A stretch of DNA of 64,000 nucleotides from an archaeon. GTDB taxonomy: Archaea; Thermoproteota; Nitrososphaeria; Nitrososphaerales; UBA183. Below are positions 32,049-40,004 of the stretch, piece by piece. Location: contig JAKASI010000001.1 in assembly GCA_021828185.1 (NCBI GenBank), forward strand, positions 496,001 through 560,000. The letters are read 5' to 3'. The translations under genes were made by a program, and so were the position numbers. The stretch's first letter is position 1, and each line of letters opens with the position of its first letter. Below the pieces are notes generated by a model that saw only the letters and a program-made list of their open reading frames with translations, did no database searches and was not told the DNA's origin.

Positions 32049-32549
32049 GTGAAACTTCGAAGAAGACCTGCCGTCAGCGAGCTTTATGCGACGATGCTGA
32101 TGGTGGGAGCCACGCTCTCCTTCGGCAGCATTGTCACTGTGGCTGCCGTCGGGCAGTTCAACGCCTCGGCGAGCGGGGAGTCGCAGGCTGCGTCAGCCCT
32201 GCAGGCATCCGTTGGGAAGCAGATCTCGCTTGTCTATGGAACAGTGACCGCCGGGAGCGGAGCTTGCACCAAGACCTACACAGGGCCAGACGGCGGCACC
32301 TACACTGAAGGAAAGTCCTACACCATCGTCCTCTACAACTACGGGAGCGTCTCGTTCACTCCCAACGAAGTCTTCGACAACGGGACGCTCCTGGCAGTCG
32401 GGGGATACGCGACCCTCACTGCGGCCAGTCCAGGCCAAAGCGCGGCCCCGACCTCCATAGCCTTGGCTCTCGCTTCATGCGCCCACCCCGCAGGGCAGAC
32501 CTTCCTTCTCGTAGACACATCAGGAGATGAAGTTACCATTGGGACTTGA
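32049..32549 (+). CDS. Pilin-like protein (166 aa)
   Basis: GTG start. MKLRRRPAVSELYATML and the following hydrophobic helix (LMVGATLSFGSIVTVAAVG) form a class III-type signal, with cleavage expected before the helix (Ala or Val rather than the usual Gly). The mature part is beta-rich with a pair of distant cysteines. It overlaps the next pilin-like gene by 23 nt, so the two are made together. Probably a minor pilin. Confidence 0.72.
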   Translation: MKLRRRPAVSELYATMLMVGATLSFGSIVTVAAVGQFNASASGESQAASALQASVGKQISLVYGTVTAGSGACTKTYTGPDGGTYTEGKSYTIVLYNYGSVSFTPNEVFDNGTLLAVGGYATLTAASPGQSAAPTSIALALASCAHPAGQTFLLVDTSGDEVTIGT

Positions 32550-33063
32550 GCTTCGGCGCGGCGCTTCCATGTACATCGAGACGTTCATCCTGATAGGCAT
32601 CGCCGTGGGAGGCTCCGCGATCGTCTATTCGGCGATGGGAGGCTATGCGTCGTCTGCGGGCGGTCCCTCCGTGGCAATCTCTGATGCAGTCCTGTGGCAG
32701 GGCTCCAGTACGGCAATTGAGAGAATGGTTGTGACTAACACGGGCACGACTTCCTTCGCATCATTCACGGTCGTCACGGCCAGGGTATCCTCCACACCCT
32801 CATACTGCATTACGCTTCAATCCTCCTCGGGAATGCCGGTGAGCTTCGCGTCCCCTCCTTCGCTCTGCGGGTCCGGGACTACAGGAAACCCCGGTTCGGT
32901 CACACTGTCTCCTTCGAACGCCATTCCCCCAGGCCAGTCTGTCATCCTCACTCTCGTTATCTATTCCTCAAATGAGGTCTCGATTGGCACAGGCTACACG
33001 ATAACGCTGGCGACTTCGGGAGGAGCGCAGCAGGAAATCGTGGCGACGGCCATTCCAGGGTGA
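32527..33063 (+). CDS. Pilin-like protein (178 aa)
   Basis: LELRRGASMYIETFILIGIA has the RRGA|S cleavage context and a hydrophobic helix of a class III signal. The outer domain is Ser/Thr-rich beta structure with two cysteines (SYCITL and PSLCGSG). It overlaps the previous gene by 23 nt and is 6 nt before the next. ATG 32527 lies inside the preceding gene; a later ATG (SMYIETF) would cut the signal and is unlikely. Confidence 0.75.
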   Translation: MKLPLGLELRRGASMYIETFILIGIAVGGSAIVYSAMGGYASSAGGPSVAISDAVLWQGSSTAIERMVVTNTGTTSFASFTVVTARVSSTPSYCITLQSSSGMPVSFASPPSLCGSGTTGNPGSVTLSPSNAIPPGQSVILTLVIYSSNEVSIGTGYTITLATSGGAQQEIVATAIPG

Positions 33064-33069
33064 CTCTCC

Positions 33070-34311
33070 ATGATCATGGACCTCAGTCGGCTTCGTAGTG
33101 CGAGGAAGGGCGGGCGACGGGGGATCGCTTCGGTGATAGGCACCATGATCTTCGTGGTTGTTCTGATGCTTGCCATCGGCGCCCAGTCATACATCCAGGG
33201 ATTGCAGGCCCAGTCCAACCAATCCTCGCAGCAGGCGCAGGAAGCGGCCAATCTCCACAGCGGCGAGCTCCTTGTGTTCAGCAATCCCGCGGCCGGGCTG
33301 ACGCTGGTGAACAGCGGGCTGGAATCAGCCTCGGTCGTAGGCATGTACTTCCGATTCCCGAACGGGTCAATCTATGCCAGCTCGTCCTTCAACCCGGTTT
33401 ATCTCCCGGCAAGCGCCGGCGCGCCGGTGCAAGGGATCGTCCCGGGCGGGGTCTGCAAAGACCAGGGCGGCTCGGGGACAGCCAATTGCCTTGCAAGGTT
33501 CAACGCAATCACCGGGACCACCACCGCCGGCTACTCAGTGGGGGTCGTGACTTCTCGCGGCAACGTCTTCTGGTACACGCCCGCCATCAGCCTGGTCAGG
33601 TGGTCACAACTCACGAATTTCCCGCCGGGATGCTCAACGAACCAGTACACGACCGCAGTCGGTCCCACGCTGACCTGCTCTCAGGTTGGGTGGGCACAAC
33701 TGACAGGGTACCCTTCTCCATGCGGGTCGAGCCAGTACGTCTCAGCCTACGGTGCCACACTGACCTGCTCCCTCATCTCCCTTCCATGGTCGCAACTGAC
33801 CAACTTCCCGTCGGCGTGCCCCAGCGGGCAGTTCATCAGCCAGCTAGGGACCAGTATAACCTGCGGAAATCCCGGAAGCGTGATTACAAGCACGCTTACC
33901 TCTACGCTGAACGTCTTCCCATCGATGACTACTGTATTCTCTGTGCCATTGCAAGCAAATACCGAATACAATTTCATTGTGACCTGGGTTGGGGTAGAGA
34001 CCGGGGGCGGCGGCCCGTCCCTCGCGTGGAAGATTCCAAGCCTTGCTCCGACCACAACGCTGACCAATTTCTGTTATGCGCAGCCCGAGGTGTCATTCCA
34101 AGCGGCTTGCGTCTCATCCACAGGGACGATACTCACTTACGGTGGAGGGACGTATGGGTCTGGGGAAGTGGTCGGTGTTCTGTCCACTGGTGCCAGTTCC
34201 GACACTTTGACTCTCCAGGCGTGTGGGTATTTCACTAGTTGTGGTGGCTGGTCCGGATCATTCAAGCTGTATGCCGGAACTCAACTGCAAGTCTTCGTAG
34301 TGAATCACTAA
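33070..34311 (+). CDS. Pilin fused to tail-fibre-like repeats and a lectin-like C-terminal domain
   Basis: A 413-aa protein. GGRRGIASVIGTMIFVVVLM is a canonical archaeal class III signal. A coiled, Gln-rich helix follows (QAQSNQSSQQAQEAAN). Near residues 178-275 are three tandem units of about 30 residues of the form W-(S/A)-Q-L-T-x2-P-x2-C...G-x2-L/I-T-C, a pattern I associate with phage tail-fibre and adhesin repeats. The last 120 residues form a beta domain with several cysteines, like a receptor-binding tip. It is best read as a pilus-tip adhesin. The 33-nt-level spacing and strand place it in the pilin operon. Confidence 0.78.
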   Translation: MIMDLSRLRSARKGGRRGIASVIGTMIFVVVLMLAIGAQSYIQGLQAQSNQSSQQAQEAANLHSGELLVFSNPAAGLTLVNSGLESASVVGMYFRFPNGSIYASSSFNPVYLPASAGAPVQGIVPGGVCKDQGGSGTANCLARFNAITGTTTAGYSVGVVTSRGNVFWYTPAISLVRWSQLTNFPPGCSTNQYTTAVGPTLTCSQVGWAQLTGYPSPCGSSQYVSAYGATLTCSLISLPWSQLTNFPSACPSGQFISQLGTSITCGNPGSVITSTLTSTLNVFPSMTTVFSVPLQANTEYNFIVTWVGVETGGGGPSLAWKIPSLAPTTTLTNFCYAQPEVSFQAACVSSTGTILTYGGGTYGSGEVVGVLSTGASSDTLTLQACGYFTSCGGWSGSFKLYAGTQLQVFVVNH

Positions 34312-34392
34312 AGTCAGTTCGTTATGGGTCGCTGGCACTCCAGCCGGGCGGGTTCATGGGAGCCCACCAGAAGTCGAATAGACTCCTCGTTC

Positions 34393-34399
34393 GTTTTAG
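34393..34399 (+). promoter_or_regulatory. TATA-like box of the 107-aa gene
   Basis: GTTTTAG about 27 nt before ATG 34423; rules out upstream starts. Confidence 0.5.
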
Positions 34400-34422
34400 C
34401 CGTCCATAGACTTCGCGTCTCG

Positions 34423-34746
34423 ATGACGGACTTCGACTCGCAGGTGGAACAGGCCTGCGAGTTGGTGATGTCAGAAGTGTTATCGCCGACCGGGCGGGAG
34501 TCAACCAAGTGGTGGCTGGCCAGGATGGGGGTGACGCTCTCGGACTGCTCGATGCGCCCCCGCGAATTTGACGACGCCCTAGTAGAGCTGTTCCAGCCCA
34601 TGGGCGCCCTGATAATCGAAGCCAAGATTCTGTCGAGGCTCTACAGGAGCCACGGCGCAAGATACGACGAAACGGACGACCTGTGCTTCGCAGACGAGGT
34701 CAACAAGGCAAGGCTGTTGTTCGGTTCGGGAGACGCGCCCCGTTAA
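34423..34746 (+). CDS. Hypothetical helical protein (107 aa)
   Basis: Start chosen from the TATA box at 34393. The protein is helical and charged (DSQVEQACELVMSEVLSPTG, then REFDDALVELFQPMGALIIE and AKILSRLYRSHG). Two cysteines are far apart. No family recognised. Its TAA stop lies inside the GTTAAAT box of the next gene. It may be a small regulator or partner of the pilus genes. Confidence 0.6.
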   Translation: MTDFDSQVEQACELVMSEVLSPTGRESTKWWLARMGVTLSDCSMRPREFDDALVELFQPMGALIIEAKILSRLYRSHGARYDETDDLCFADEVNKARLLFGSGDAPR

Positions 34747-34748
34747 AT
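34742..34748 (+). promoter_or_regulatory. TATA-like box overlapping a stop codon
   Basis: GTTAAAT; its TAA (34744-34746) is the stop of the preceding gene. It lies about 28 nt before TTG 34773. Confidence 0.5.
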
Positions 34749-34772
34749 CGAGTGTTGGACGTTCATGGTAGC

Positions 34773-35099
34773 TTGTCGCTTCACACTTCGCAAGCCTGGG
34801 ACGGCCAGCCTTCGGACATCTTCTCATCGCCCTCGCCCAAGCTCCGGGGAAGAAGATCAAGGGCCGAGATGATGGTTGACATCCTCAGAGCAGTCAACGC
34901 GGGCGAAGTTGGACCGACTCGCATAATGTACAAGTCCAACCTCTCCTGGTTCGTCTGCCAGGAGCTCCTGCGGCATCTGTGCACCAAAGGCTTCCTCATG
35001 GCCAAGACCGACGGCGGCAGACGACGGTACGAGCTAACAGCCATAGGCCTGGATGTCATGCGCCGGTTCGTCAGGGTTGCTGAGGAAATGGGGTCCTAG
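34773..35099 (+). CDS. Archaeal winged-helix protein (108 aa)
   Basis: The TTG start is set by the box at 34742. After a Ser/Arg-rich lead, residues 35-105 read as a winged helix of the archaeal HTH_45 type: MMVDILRAVNAGEVGPTRIM, then YKSNLSWFVCQELLRHLCTK and KTDGGRRRYELTAIGLDVM. Such proteins are common regulators in Thermoproteota. Its stop overlaps the end of a - strand zinc-finger gene by 4 nt. Likely controls nearby transfer or pilus genes. Confidence 0.75.
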   Translation: MSLHTSQAWDGQPSDIFSSPSPKLRGRRSRAEMMVDILRAVNAGEVGPTRIMYKSNLSWFVCQELLRHLCTKGFLMAKTDGGRRRYELTAIGLDVMRRFVRVAEEMGS

Positions 35100-35212
35100 G
35101 GAGCGGCTCCGGGACCCACCAAGTGCCCGCAGTCACGGCATGTTCCTTCGATGGTCCTTTCACAGTCCTTGCTACATCTGCAGCCATGATGACTTCGGCA
35201 CCTGTAGCACAC
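35096..35212 (-). CDS. Tiny Cys-rich protein (38 aa)
   Basis: GTG 35212 to TAG at 35096-35098. The sequence has CYRCRSHHGCRCSKDC and then TCRDCGHLVG, eight positions of Cys/His in 30 residues, enough for two metal sites. A TAATAAG-derived box lies about 31 nt upstream. It meets the + strand winged-helix gene tail to tail with 4 nt overlap. No family recognised, but the density of CxxC/CxC motifs makes chance unlikely. Confidence 0.55.
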   Translation of the reverse strand: MCYRCRSHHGCRCSKDCERTIEGTCRDCGHLVGPGAAP

Positions 35213-35239
35213 TCTGATTCACAAGCCACTACAGCCGTG

Positions 35240-35246
35240 TAATAAG
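35240..35246 (-). promoter_or_regulatory. TATA-like box of the 38-aa Cys-rich gene
   Basis: CTTATTA on the - strand, about 31 nt before GTG 35212; slightly longer spacing than its neighbours. Confidence 0.3.
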
Positions 35247-35273
35247 CCAGCAGCCGCGACAGAGGACCTAGTT

Positions 35274-35378
35274 CTAGATTGGAAAGCACTCGCAGTTGAC
35301 CGGCTCGCGCCTGCACTGCCTGCAGACCCAGACCCCTCCCTCGGTCTTGGTCAGCGGCCTGCCGCAGTAACACATCAT
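35274..35378 (-). CDS. Tiny zinc-ribbon protein (34 aa)
   Basis: ATG 35378 to TAG at 35274-35276. The protein is MMCYCGRPLTKTEGGVWVCR followed by QCRREPVNCECFPI, with CxC, CxxC and CxC motifs that would make one zinc ribbon with spare ligands. A CCTATAC-derived box lies 27 nt upstream, so it is transcribed on its own. It lies directly downstream of the coupling-ATPase gene. Function unknown. Confidence 0.6.
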   Translation of the reverse strand: MMCYCGRPLTKTEGGVWVCRQCRREPVNCECFPI

Positions 35379-35401
35379 CTGCCCGAATAAACAGGTCGGT
35401 C

Positions 35402-35408
35402 CCTATAC
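35402..35408 (-). promoter_or_regulatory. TATA-like box of the 34-aa zinc-ribbon gene
   Basis: GTATAGG on the - strand, about 27 nt before ATG 35378. Confidence 0.45.
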
Positions 35409-35419
35409 GGGTCTCGCCG

Positions 35420-37810
35420 TCAGAGGGTCCCCTGGCGGGGCCTTGCCTTGGCCAGTTCTGTGGCCTCGTAGTGCTTGCCGACTCTTGACAGGAACCCCTT
35501 GGCCACGAGCGCCTTCAGGAGACGGGATACAGACCTGGTGCTGACCTTCATCCCCGACTGGCTGACGTTCTCAGCGACGTCCTCTCTGCTCTTGAACCCG
35601 TGGTCCACGATGAACGAGAGCACAGCCTCTTCCGCCTCACCTAGGCGCACGCTAGGTTCCGGTTTTCCCTGGGGCTCGACCTTGGGTTCGATCACGTTCA
35701 GGCTATCGTATTCAATCACGTCTATTCTGTACTTCTCGGGGTCCGCCGTCCCCTCCTCGCCGAGTATCTTCGCGACCTGCCTGGCATGGTCTTCGGACGT
35801 GGCCACGAACCTGATTAGCGCATAGAAGGCCTTGTTCTTGCGGTAGTTCTTCAGCACCTGCTCCTTGCTCTTCTGAGGGGACATCTCCACCTCGACCGCG
35901 ATCACGGAGGTGTAGTCCCAAGCGAGGGGATTCGGGGTTCTCAGCTCGTTCCCGGACCTGTCGACCGTGACAGTCAACGCGGGCTTGAGGACCGCTATGT
36001 CCGGCCTCTCGGAGGCGGTCTCCCCCTGGTCCACTACGCAGTAGTACCCCATGGGCCAGTACTCCTCCTTCAGCAGCTTCTCGATTACCCTGACGTGCTT
36101 CGGATTGCCCATCTTTGCCCGCCCCACCTTGATCTGGAACCACTCCAGCGCCCTCACGGTCAGGCTGTAGATGATCGTCCTGGCCCTGTCCATTTCATCC
36201 CTGTTGTCAGGGCTCGGGGGGACCATGATTGGATTCCCGTAGACATCTTTCCCCTTCATCACATACTCTTGCCTGTCGAAGGTCTGCGTCAGGTAGCCCG
36301 TGTTCACCAGCTCGTTGAGGGCCTGCTGGACAGTCGACGTCTGCCAGGAGTACTTCGCGTAGAGCTCCGACCTGAGCCGGGAGAACTCCAGGGAGTAGGC
36401 GTCCGAGATGAGCTTGAGGTACCCGATGGTGAGTATCCTCCAGTGGATGGGCATGAAGGGGACTCTGCCGCTGTCTTTCGCCTTCTCTCCCGTCCCGTTG
36501 ATCTGCTCCCACAGCGTCTTGTAGACAAGGTCTGTCGCCTCTTGGGCCCCGCCGTACTTCTCCTCCATCTGGTTCCTCATGAAATCGATCGCCTCCTTAA
36601 TCCCGCACACGGGTCCGCTGAGCTTCGGAAACCCATCGTCCACAAGCAGGGGCCTTCCCGGGATCTCCCCCTCCCTGGGCCTCAACCTCACGATGCAGGA
36701 ATAGTCTCGGAGCTCGATGAGGTCGCCCCTCACCTTGTCCGCCCTTGGCGGCGAGATCAGGTCCGCCATCTTCGACGCGTCGTCCGGCCCGACCCTGAAG
36801 CAGAATATTGTCCCGACGTTCCCGCTCACCGAGCTGAACAGAGGCCCCCGTATCTGCTGGATGTTCTGGTTGACCATCCAGAGGTAGAGGCCGTACTTCC
36901 TCGACTCCGACAGGATCGTGTCCAGGAGCTTCAGGTCGCTTATGTTCTGGAACTCGTCCATGGCGAGGATGACCGGGGACCTCGCGGAGGGCTCCTCCCC
37001 CGCCGCCTCGAGCCTGGAAGCCCTCTTCTCCATCGCGAAGTAGAACCGCATCACGATGGAAGCGGAGGCGAGCCTGCGGAAGTCGTGGGGGAGGGACTTC
37101 GGGAGCCTGAACATCGTGAGCCTGCCGGGAGCCATCATCTCCTCGAAGTCGAGCTTGCTCGTCCTGGAGCAGAAGGTCCTCGACGTGATCGACTTCGGGG
37201 GAAGGGCGAAGTTGGAGATCCTGTTTACGACTGAAGCGAACGCCTCCTTGGGGAGCTTGGAGATTGCTTCCATCGTGCTGGCGATTATCTCGTCCTCGAT
37301 CTCCTTGGACTTCAGCATCATCGAAATCTCCTCCTTGGGCATCGAAATGAAGTCCACGAGTATCCTGTAGAGGTCCTTGAATGTCGGGCGGTCGTCGAGG
37401 GTGTAGAGGTAGTAGAGGGCCCCCTTGAATATCCACATCAGCCTTGGCGCGGTCGAAGCGTCGGTGCTGAAGACATCCGAGAGGAGGACCGACAGCTGCT
37501 CCACCTGGGTCTGAATCGTGTGGGTCCTTGCCTGCCCCAACAGCCCCGGAGGGAGAGAGAGGGGGTTGAGGCCGAACGAAACATAGTTGGGGTCAAGGAG
37601 GGTGATCCTGTCTCTTTCAGACGAAGGGATGCTGCGGAAGAGGTCGATGGCCGCGTCCCCGTGAGGGTCGATAAGGACGAGCGCCACGTCCTTTCTCCTG
37701 ACGAAGAGCCTCTGCAGCCAGTAGAGCAGGGCGTTCGTCTTCCCGGCGCCGGTCGAACCTATGAAGAGGGAGTGGAAGACGACGTCATCGTCGTCGATGG
37801 GGACCTGCAC
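35420..37810 (-). CDS. VirD4/TraD-like coupling ATPase with C-terminal winged helix
   Basis: A 796-aa protein that starts almost at Walker A (GSTGAGKTNALLYWL, residues 18-32), then DPHGDAAIDLF. Walker B VILAMDEFQNI is near residue 280, followed by SESRKYGLYLWMVNQNIQQI, as in DNA-pumping VirD4/HerA-type ATPases of conjugation. Beyond residue 430 are a winged-helix region, a domain with VIAVEVEMSPQKSKEQVL that resembles a nuclease-type strand, and a last winged helix (about 720-785). The membrane part normally fused in front is encoded by the preceding gene. GTG 37810 is 25 nt after a TATA box embedded in that gene's stop. Confidence 0.85.
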   Translation of the reverse strand: MQVPIDDDDVVFHSLFIGSTGAGKTNALLYWLQRLFVRRKDVALVLIDPHGDAAIDLFRSIPSSERDRITLLDPNYVSFGLNPLSLPPGLLGQARTHTIQTQVEQLSVLLSDVFSTDASTAPRLMWIFKGALYYLYTLDDRPTFKDLYRILVDFISMPKEEISMMLKSKEIEDEIIASTMEAISKLPKEAFASVVNRISNFALPPKSITSRTFCSRTSKLDFEEMMAPGRLTMFRLPKSLPHDFRRLASASIVMRFYFAMEKRASRLEAAGEEPSARSPVILAMDEFQNISDLKLLDTILSESRKYGLYLWMVNQNIQQIRGPLFSSVSGNVGTIFCFRVGPDDASKMADLISPPRADKVRGDLIELRDYSCIVRLRPREGEIPGRPLLVDDGFPKLSGPVCGIKEAIDFMRNQMEEKYGGAQEATDLVYKTLWEQINGTGEKAKDSGRVPFMPIHWRILTIGYLKLISDAYSLEFSRLRSELYAKYSWQTSTVQQALNELVNTGYLTQTFDRQEYVMKGKDVYGNPIMVPPSPDNRDEMDRARTIIYSLTVRALEWFQIKVGRAKMGNPKHVRVIEKLLKEEYWPMGYYCVVDQGETASERPDIAVLKPALTVTVDRSGNELRTPNPLAWDYTSVIAVEVEMSPQKSKEQVLKNYRKNKAFYALIRFVATSEDHARQVAKILGEEGTADPEKYRIDVIEYDSLNVIEPKVEPQGKPEPSVRLGEAEEAVLSFIVDHGFKSREDVAENVSQSGMKVSTRSVSRLLKALVAKGFLSRVGKHYEATELAKARPRQGTL

Positions 37811-37831
37811 ATCGCAGGAGGGCTCGGCGGC

Positions 37832-37838
37832 TTATAAT
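37832..37838 (-). promoter_or_regulatory. TATA-like box embedding the stop codon of the membrane subunit
   Basis: ATTATAA on the - strand, about 25 nt before GTG 37810; its TAA is the stop of the 491-aa gene. Confidence 0.55.
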
Positions 37839-39307
37839 GCGAGCATCACAGCGGTCAGTTGCCGAAGGAAGGGTGGAGTCTGATCAGCCGTCTCCAGGTT
37901 GAGGTCCCCATAAACAGAATCCAGTAGGCCAGCGTACTTCCTCATGTCGTCCACGTTTTCGGCAGAGAGCACAAACTCCGTATGGCCTGAGCGATAGACC
38001 AACTCGAAAGTCCTCACGGCCGTGGATGAAAGGTGGTCAAGGGGCTGCACCGACACGTCTTCTAAGACCTCTTCCATCTTCGGGACCTGTGTCAGCCGTA
38101 CCACCTTGGAGGTGATATCGTCGCGCAGGCCAGAATCGGCTTTTGCGTCATCGCCGATCTTCGCCCGCGTGTATCCCCTCGATGAATTGCCCCACGCGAC
38201 CGAGTGGAGCGATTCGACAATCTCCCCGGCCGGCAGGTGGACAAGCGACCCGAGTCCCTCTGGTGTCACCATGAAAGACGGAGGCTCGAGCCTCGATCTG
38301 ATGTAGCGGTCTAGGTACTCCCTGATGTCGGCGACCATCCTCCTGTCGACCAACTCGCGGAGCATCCTCGGGTCCCTGTACTGGAAGACGGCAAGGCTGT
38401 CATGCTCGTCGGAGCAGTGGTCGAACGGAAGCACGCTGACCTGATTCGACTCGCTGCCGACCCACATTCCTTGGACGGCAAGGGTGACCAGCGGTTTCGT
38501 TACCATTTCGTCCACCTTGTTCATTCTGGATTCAGCCCTGTCGTAGAAGTCTCGTTTCAGTTCCCTCTTGGGCCGGTCCTCCCCGCTCACAAAATCGAGG
38601 GAGGGTCTTTCCATCTCGGCCTTGGCTGTACGCAGGGAGTTCTTCAGCCTCACGAAAGCCGGGCCGTGGTTCGACTTCACGAATAAGAACTGTATCCAAG
38701 CGAAGTCGGGGTTCGCAGCTTCTAATACATGGATCAGGGTGGCGACGAACGCCTGCTTCTCTGTGTACGAGGGGGTGGAGACGACTGTCCCGTTCTTGAG
38801 CGAGACGTTGAAGAACCTGATTCGCGGTTTCGACTTGGGGTCCGACTTGGTCGGAGGAGTTGGGGTTGGCTGCGGCGGGGGCTGAAGGTGCCTTACCCTC
38901 GACCCCAGGCGCGGATATCGCAGCACGTCAACGTAGGGCCTCCTCGGGGGAGGTCCGAGATGCTTGACCGTCGCCATGACGAAGACCACGCCTGACGCTG
39001 CCTGAATGCCCAGGAGGTAGTACCAGTCGTGGGGAAACGCTGGTATGATCCACGCCAGACTCAGGCCCCCGCCGACGATAAGGTACGCGGCATACGGAAG
39101 GGCTTGTCCCCTGCCCCCGGGCTTGAGAGCCGCTTGCTCCGGGCTCAACAGGCCCAAGCTGAGCAGGACTGACCACCAACCTCGTAGGCCGTTCTGGTCC
39201 CTGAAGGGATTGAGTAACCTGGAGAGGTCATGCCTGTAGAGCAGCAGGATGAAGGCGCCCCAGTAGGCGACCGGAAGGTACAGGACGAGAACCTCGGCCG
39301 AGTTCAT
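37832..39307 (-). CDS. Membrane subunit of a split coupling protein
   Basis: A 491-aa protein. Three helices lie in the first 120 residues (VLVLYLPVAYWGAFILLLY, ALPYAAYLIVGGGLSLAWII, YYLLGIQAASGVVFVMATV), followed by a Pro-rich linker (about 140-160) and a cytoplasmic domain. Near residue 350 it has LGSLVHLPAGEIVESLHSV, the LahLP-type segment that in single-chain archaeal and bacterial type IV coupling proteins comes just before the ATPase. The ATPase follows here as a separate gene. ATG 39307 lies 27 nt after a GTTAAG box and the TGGCAAC array. Confidence 0.7.
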   Translation of the reverse strand: MNSAEVLVLYLPVAYWGAFILLLYRHDLSRLLNPFRDQNGLRGWWSVLLSLGLLSPEQAALKPGGRGQALPYAAYLIVGGGLSLAWIIPAFPHDWYYLLGIQAASGVVFVMATVKHLGPPPRRPYVDVLRYPRLGSRVRHLQPPPQPTPTPPTKSDPKSKPRIRFFNVSLKNGTVVSTPSYTEKQAFVATLIHVLEAANPDFAWIQFLFVKSNHGPAFVRLKNSLRTAKAEMERPSLDFVSGEDRPKRELKRDFYDRAESRMNKVDEMVTKPLVTLAVQGMWVGSESNQVSVLPFDHCSDEHDSLAVFQYRDPRMLRELVDRRMVADIREYLDRYIRSRLEPPSFMVTPEGLGSLVHLPAGEIVESLHSVAWGNSSRGYTRAKIGDDAKADSGLRDDITSKVVRLTQVPKMEEVLEDVSVQPLDHLSSTAVRTFELVYRSGHTEFVLSAENVDDMRKYAGLLDSVYGDLNLETADQTPPFLRQLTAVMLAL

Positions 39308-39330
39308 CCAATGGTGTGGTCTCTGTGACT

Positions 39331-39336
39331 CTTAAC
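39331..39336 (-). promoter_or_regulatory. TATA-like box of the coupling-protein membrane subunit
   Basis: GTTAAG on the - strand, about 27 nt before ATG 39307 and 13 bp from the nearest TGGCAAC box. Confidence 0.5.
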
Positions 39337-39348
39337 GAATGCCGGATT

Positions 39349-39439
39349 TGGCAACCTAGGGGGAAATGTTGCCAAAACGACCTCCGAGGTTGCCAGCTCG
39401 GGCCCCTGGATTGGCAACATCCGTATCCGAATTGGCAAC
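39349..39439. repeat. Array of five TGGCAAC boxes at about 21-bp spacing
   Basis: The 7-mer TGGCAAC occurs at 39349-39355, 39412-39418 and 39433-39439, and its complement GTTGCCA at 39368-39374 and 39389-39395. All five are exact. Start-to-start distances are 19, 21, 23 and 21 bp, about two helical turns, so all face nearly the same side of the DNA. The array sits just upstream of the promoter of the coupling-protein genes. It could bind an activator or serve as iterons or a partition site for the ParB-like protein. Confidence 0.75.
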
Positions 39440-39453
39440 TTCCGCTGCCCGCG

Positions 39454-39750
39454 TTAAATACCGACCCGCACTTCAACGCCGTATTCAATCTGTCTCTCTC
39501 TGCTGCTGAAAGCACGTGAAGTAACGACGCCGCGACGCGTCATGAAAAGGTCCTCGTGACCAACCAATCCCAGAGAGAACGGAATACACGGTGACGCCTC
39601 ACCAGAATTCTCGACGTGAAAGTGAGGGTCGGTCTTTGGTTGACCGTTCTCCACCCGGACGGGAAGATCCGGGCCTAACGGCCGTCCTTTGGGCAGACTA
39701 ATGCCATCGATCCACCCAGAAGGATGTGAAAGAACTTCTCTCCCATCCAC
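39454..39750 (-). CDS. Uncertain - strand frame, possibly a 5'-truncated gene
   Basis: From GTG 39750 the frame encodes 98 residues with protein-like composition (GWIDGISLPKGRPLGPDLPV, then DPHFHVENSGEASPCIPFSL). The frame stays open upstream to about 39850 with plausible sequence (RDEVFVSIILPKVDGREVL) but no start codon except this GTG. No TATA box lies at the usual distance. It may be the remnant of a longer gene. The stretch 39751-40004 otherwise holds only the leader of the TFB gene. Confidence 0.35.
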   Translation of the reverse strand: MDGREVLSHPSGWIDGISLPKGRPLGPDLPVRVENGQPKTDPHFHVENSGEASPCIPFSLGLVGHEDLFMTRRGVVTSRAFSSRERQIEYGVEVRVGI

Positions 39751-40004
39751 CTTCGGGAGAATGATGGAAACGAAGACTTCATCCCTGTTCCTTGACCCGT
39801 CCGGGCCGCAACACCAACTTGCTGCGACTGAAGGACTGCCTAGAAAGATCCCTAGGGCACACTATTGTCCGCCCTTGGGTTCCTGAATGGGGACCGAGTG
39901 AAGCCTCCGCTTTCCACATTTCTTCCTAAGGTCGAGACCGGGAAGCAGGCGCGCCGCGCCCGGACGAACCACGGGCTGCACGCCAGGACGAAGGCAGGAG
40001 GCAG

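Noticed and set aside
36095..37234. Long + strand open frame opposite the coupling ATPase
   Set aside because: It is antisense to a gene with clear Walker motifs, has no promoter box and an odd Arg/Pro/Glu-rich composition typical of a GC-rich shadow frame.
39349..39439. CRISPR-like reading of the regularly spaced TGGCAAC boxes
   Set aside because: The repeated unit is only 7 bp, occurs in both orientations and there are no cas genes.
39454..39460. TTAAATA as a + strand promoter
   Set aside because: No + strand start codon with a usable frame lies 24-28 nt downstream; the TTA is the stop of the - strand frame.
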